Shown here one piece after another: positions 8,667-10,409 of a DNA stretch of 10,409 nucleotides. Where the stretch lies: the NCBI GenBank assembly GCA_005223375.1, contig RXOD01006419.1:1-10409 (forward strand), in the 5' to 3' direction. A program made the position numbers and the translations under genes. Each line of letters begins with the position of its first letter. Position 1 is the stretch's first letter. This stretch comes from Amoebophrya sp. AT5.2. Taxonomy: Eukaryota; Sar; Dinophyceae; Syndiniales; Amoebophryaceae. The notes under the pieces were generated by a model, which saw only the letters and a list, made by a program, of their open reading frames with translations, searched no databases and was not told the origin of the DNA.

Positions 8667-8873
8667 TTAGTTTTCTTTCGGCGCGTTGCTTCCAGTTCCA
8701 GCAGCGTACCTCTCTCGCAGGAGAATCGCGCGCGCAGCGTAGCGCAAGTCGAGCAGCTTGCAGAGCTCGATGTCGTTCCGTCTGGACCAGAGCTGTTCGC
8801 GCAAGTGGTGCTTCTTAATCACCTTCTTCGCATCGCGCGCGCGCTCCTTCTTCTTCCGCCAGATCTTGCATTT
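8667..8873 (-). CDS. Small very basic protein, exon 2 (C-terminal half)
   Basis: A minus-strand frame from an AG acceptor (8875-8874, context CCACAG|AAATGC) to TAA at 8669-8667, giving 68 residues. It is strongly basic at first (KCKIWRKKKERARDAKKVIK), then amphipathic-looking (SRRNDIELCKLLDLRYAARA) and ends GTGSNAPKEN. Most third positions are G or C. It joins the 9283-9086 exon in phase 0, for a predicted 134-residue protein. Composition suggests a ribosomal (perhaps mitochondrial) or other RNA-binding protein. There is a faint resemblance to bL35-type proteins around KTK...GSIKR...HRALQK across the junction, too weak to name it. Confidence 0.6.
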   Translation of the reverse strand, partial: KCKIWRKKKERARDAKKVIKKHHLREQLWSRRNDIELCKLLDLRYAARAILLRERYAAGTGSNAPKEN

Positions 8874-9085
8874 CTGTGGCGTTGTTTTCGAGCAGTCTTC
8901 ATAACGAAAATAGCACATCCATGAGTGGGCATCTACTTCTACTTGACGCCCTAGGATTAAGCTTGGGACTGAGCTCACGATGAACCTATCAGTCCAAAAC
9001 ACATCATTTCGCTTTGCTGTTCTCTTCTAATGGACAACTCAATTAGTACTAGCATTGCTAGTGCTTTCTTTCTACTTTCTTGTAC
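8874..9085 (-). other. Inferred intron in the small basic-protein gene (212 nt, phase 0)
   Basis: The donor is GCAG|GTACAAG at 9085 and the acceptor CCACAG at 8874. Read through, the first exon would run into a GC-poor tail ending at 8975. An equally in-phase donor, GTACTAAT, lies at 9049 and would add 12 residues. I prefer the first because its exon context is CAG|GTA and third-position GC falls sharply after it. The interior contains a 15-nt palindrome. Confidence 0.5.
9048..9062. repeat. 15-nt perfect palindrome with one central base
   Basis: ACTAGCATTGCTAGT: two 7-nt arms around a single central T. It lies inside the inferred intron of the small basic-protein gene, next to the TAGTACTA element at 9044-9051. 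Confidence 0.6.
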
Positions 9086-9283
9086 CTGCAACGCTCGGTG
9101 TACTCCCAGACGCTTGATGCTCCCCGACCGCGAGTCCCTTATCGCGGTGAAGCCCGTTTTGTTTTTCGTCGAGGGTTTCGTTTTCCCTGTGTGTATCAGC
9201 GCAAAATACCGCTTCGTTATGTTCCCACTCCTCTCCTTGTACCGGTTGTAGCAGACCCTGTTCGTTGCGTGAGGGATGGACAT
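9086..9283 (-). CDS. Small very basic protein, exon 1 (start ATG at 9283)
   Basis: ATG at 9283 begins MSIPHATNRVCYNRYKERSG and continues through KRYFALIHTGKTKPSTKNKT to RLGVHRALQ at the CAG|GTACAAG donor, 66 codons. Third positions are mostly G or C through the exon, and this marks it against the AT-richer surroundings. The product is Lys/Arg-rich with few acidic residues and no membrane segment. It joins 8873-8667 in phase 0. The same frame continues upstream through FKFKS to a TGA at 9319-9317, so a small N-terminal extension from an upstream exon is possible. An AT-rich stretch (about 9319-9297) lies just before the start. Function unknown; nucleic-acid or ribosome binding is inferred from charge only. 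Confidence 0.6.
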
Positions 9284-9316
9284 GGACTTGAACTTGAGAA
9301 ATATATGCGCAAAAAT

Positions 9317-9550
9317 TCAATGGTCACTCAGTTCCGGCAACAGCTGCCGCATCAAAAGGATACCAAATCCATCACGCAAATGGAAAAGCATGCGCGACGC
9401 GTGACCTGAATACAGTACCCAGTAATCCTGTTCGCCAGCTTGAACCGTGCCCGCTCGCTGGCAAAGCCCATCAGCAATCCGCGCGCGACTGTTAGTTATA
9501 TTGTGAGTAGAAGGTGATGAGCAGAAGATGAGGGAGGCAACGAACGGCAT
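9317..9550 (-). CDS. Unresolved 77-codon ORF
   Basis: ATG at 9550 to TGA at 9319-9317. The first part (MPFVASLIFCSSPSTHNITN) looks like non-coding read-through. The rest, with ADGLCQRAGTVQAGEQDYW and MLFHLRDGFGILLMRQLLPE, looks protein-like but has only moderate third-position GC. An AG at 9492-9491 (ATAACTAACAG) could be an acceptor for a terminal exon starting near 9490. The ORF is in the same frame as the downstream MSIPHATN exon, separated only by the TGA and nine codons. A 126-nt phase-0 intron (9418-9293) could join the two. It may therefore be a separate small gene, an upstream exon of the basic-protein gene, or the end of the gene to its right. Confidence 0.3.
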   Translation of the reverse strand: MPFVASLIFCSSPSTHNITNSRARIADGLCQRAGTVQAGEQDYWVLYSGHASRMLFHLRDGFGILLMRQLLPELSDH

Positions 9551-9575
9551 TCAATTCGATTCCAGAAGAGTAAAC

Positions 9576-9694
9576 TTAATACGAGCGTCCGACTTTTTTC
9601 ATCAAAAACAACAGCCGTCCTATTTGAACGCGGATACAGGTCTGCGACTGCGCAGCTGGGTTAGACGCAGTGCGCCCTTCATCATCATATCCTG
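9576..9694 (-). CDS. Possible last exon of the Lys-rich, poly-Ser protein gene
   Basis: After an acceptor at 9696-9695 (TTCCAG), a phase-1 junction gives a frame beginning GYDDEGRTASNPAAQSQTC and ending MKKVGRSY at a TAA (9578-9576). The first 20 or so codons look genuinely coding. The rest is AT-richer and may not be. A tandem CAGCAG acceptor would make one residue optional. The alternative is that the previous exon reads straight through to TAG at 9712-9710. Confidence 0.35.
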
Positions 9695-9768
9695 CTGGAA
9701 CATGGAGGTCTAGGTCTTGTTTCTCGAAATAAAATCTAAATCACAACCAACAAGCAAAAGGTCAATAC
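9695..9768 (-). other. Inferred short intron (74 nt) in the Lys-rich protein gene
   Basis: The donor is GCAAAAA|GTATTGACC at 9768 and the acceptor ATGTTCCAG at 9695. The interior is clearly AT-rich, in contrast to the exon before it, and its translation turns abruptly into a hydrophobic tail (SIDLLLVGCDLDF) unlike the Lys-rich protein upstream. Confidence 0.4.
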
Positions 9769-10188
9769 TTTTTGCGTCGCCCATTGACCGATACATTGCC
9801 TCCCGCCTCTCCATGTCCGCTTTCTCCGGCTTCTTGTTCGGGTTGCGTGGGAGGTACTTCTTGAGGGCCACGCGCTTGCTCACCTGTTTCTTGTTCTGAT
9901 TGTATTTGATGTGCCACCCCGTGTACTTCTCCGGATCGATCATGGTTGTGCCAGACTTGTTCCTCTTCCTCAGCTGCTCCGCTTTCTTCTTCCCGTCCTG
10001 CCAGTACATGTTCGGCGTGTTCGCGACCGGCGCGAATCTCAACCCATACCCCTTGTCTTTCATGAACGGCACCTTCAGCATGCTCTTCTTGCCGAAACGG
10101 TCATCCACGCCATTCTTGTAGGACGCCTTCTCGTCCTCGTCCTCGGAGGACGATGATCGCGAGCTGCTCGAGGAAGACGAGTCGTCGT
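9769..10188 (-). CDS. Lys-rich protein with poly-Ser/acidic segment, main exon
   Basis: There is no ATG at the start of this frame, so it is an internal exon, entered at the AG 10190-10189. It begins with an Asp/Ser tract (DDD, then two runs of Ser split by one Arg, then EDEDE; 10188-10128). A Lys/Arg-rich conserved-looking region follows, with FGKKSMLKVPFMKDKGYGLR, PVANTPNMYWQDGKKKAEQL, IDPEKYTGWHIKYNQNKK, KRVALKKYLPRNPNKKPEKA and DMERREAMYRSMGDAK. Third positions are rich in G and C. The acidic Ser stretch resembles casein-kinase-2-type phosphorylation segments of nucleolar and chromatin proteins, and this is inference only. Aromatic and Gly positions in the middle suggest a folded domain rather than pure low complexity. 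I do not recognise the family. Without the next intron the frame ends at a TAG (9712-9710). Confidence 0.75.
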
Positions 10189-10304
10189 CTGTAGTGCGAC
10201 GATATTGATACAGCGCACAGACAGGACAACGCTTGCGCAAGAATTTTTCAATGTCCTCGATATCTCCGTAGTAGAGCAATATTTGGAACGAAGCGAATTG
10301 ATAC
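10189..10304 (-). other. Inferred intron (116 nt, phase 1) in the Lys-rich protein gene
   Basis: The donor is GATTCTG|GTATCAATTCG at 10304 and the acceptor GCACTACAG at 10189. Splicing joins TCT G to AC GAC GAC, giving PDSDDDSS without a frameshift. The same word GTATCAAT appears at the donor (10304-10297) and again near the acceptor (10211-10204). Confidence 0.6.
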
Positions 10305-10409
10305 CAGAATCAGGATGCCCGGCGCCACCCGCCAGCACCTTGCACGCCCGCTGTCGTAGCTCCTCCAGATCGATGGACACGATGGACTTTTTCTGGAGGC
10401 GTTTCTTGT
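10305..10409 (-). CDS. Lys-rich protein gene, upstream exon (runs off the right edge)
   Basis: The frame entering from the right edge reads KKRLQKKSIVSIDLEELRQR followed by ACKVLAGGAGHPDS up to the GT donor at 10304. The codons are GC-rich at the third position and the charged helical look (DLEELRQRACKVL) fits coding. Read on past the donor, the frame becomes GINSLRSKYCSTTEISR, which is AT-richer and less plausible. The gene's 5' part lies outside the window, so its start and full length are unknown. It joins the exon at 10188. Confidence 0.6.

Noticed and set aside
8451..8924. 157-codon plus-strand ORF
   Set aside because: It is antisense to the basic-protein exon, and its Leu/Arg-rich composition is the mirror of Lys/Glu codons on the other strand.

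Overview
The window looks like a gene-dense stretch of a GC-rich protist (eukaryotic) genome. I see no bacterial signatures: no Shine-Dalgarno-spaced operons and no recognisable prokaryotic families. The clearest reading frames lack usable ATG starts, and they join in frame only across short GT-AG introns of about 74-212 nt. Codon third positions in the supported exons are rich in G and C, and the largest product is a long, disordered, Ser/Arg-rich protein. An alveolate (dinoflagellate-related) or similar protist is my best guess. It is inference only, because no marker gene is present.

Layout from left to right. (1) Positions 88-246, plus strand: a weakly supported C-terminal exon of a gene entering from the left edge. 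(2) Positions 270-7205, minus strand: one large gene. It begins at an ATG at 7205, has a 5.2-kb first exon, a 182-nt phase-2 intron (2010-1829), a 1.27-kb second exon, and probably a 142-nt intron (556-415) leading to a short last exon. The product is about 2,155 residues, or 2,203 with the last exon: a disordered Ser/Arg/Gly-rich protein with several charged coiled coils, a His-rich cluster, an RS/Lys-rich tract and a basic nuclear-localisation-like motif. (3) Positions 7206-9700: a lower-GC stretch of small minus-strand pieces. It holds a possible 121-codon ORF (7656-7291), a well-supported C-terminal exon (8039-7800), a structured spacer, a two-exon gene for a small very basic protein (9283-8667), and an unresolved 77-codon ORF (9550-9317). 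(4) Positions 9576-10409, minus strand: the 3' part of a gene for a Lys-rich protein with a poly-Ser/acidic segment, running in from the right edge.

Nearly everything supported is on the minus strand. I could assign no gene to a named family, so I cannot say how the products work together. The large protein, with its RS tract, NLS-like motif and coiled coils, suggests a nuclear or cytoskeletal scaffold, and the two small Lys/Arg-rich proteins suggest nucleic-acid or ribosome binding. These are composition-based inferences. Exon boundaries were chosen by phase compatibility, GT-AG dinucleotides and coding composition, without transcript evidence.
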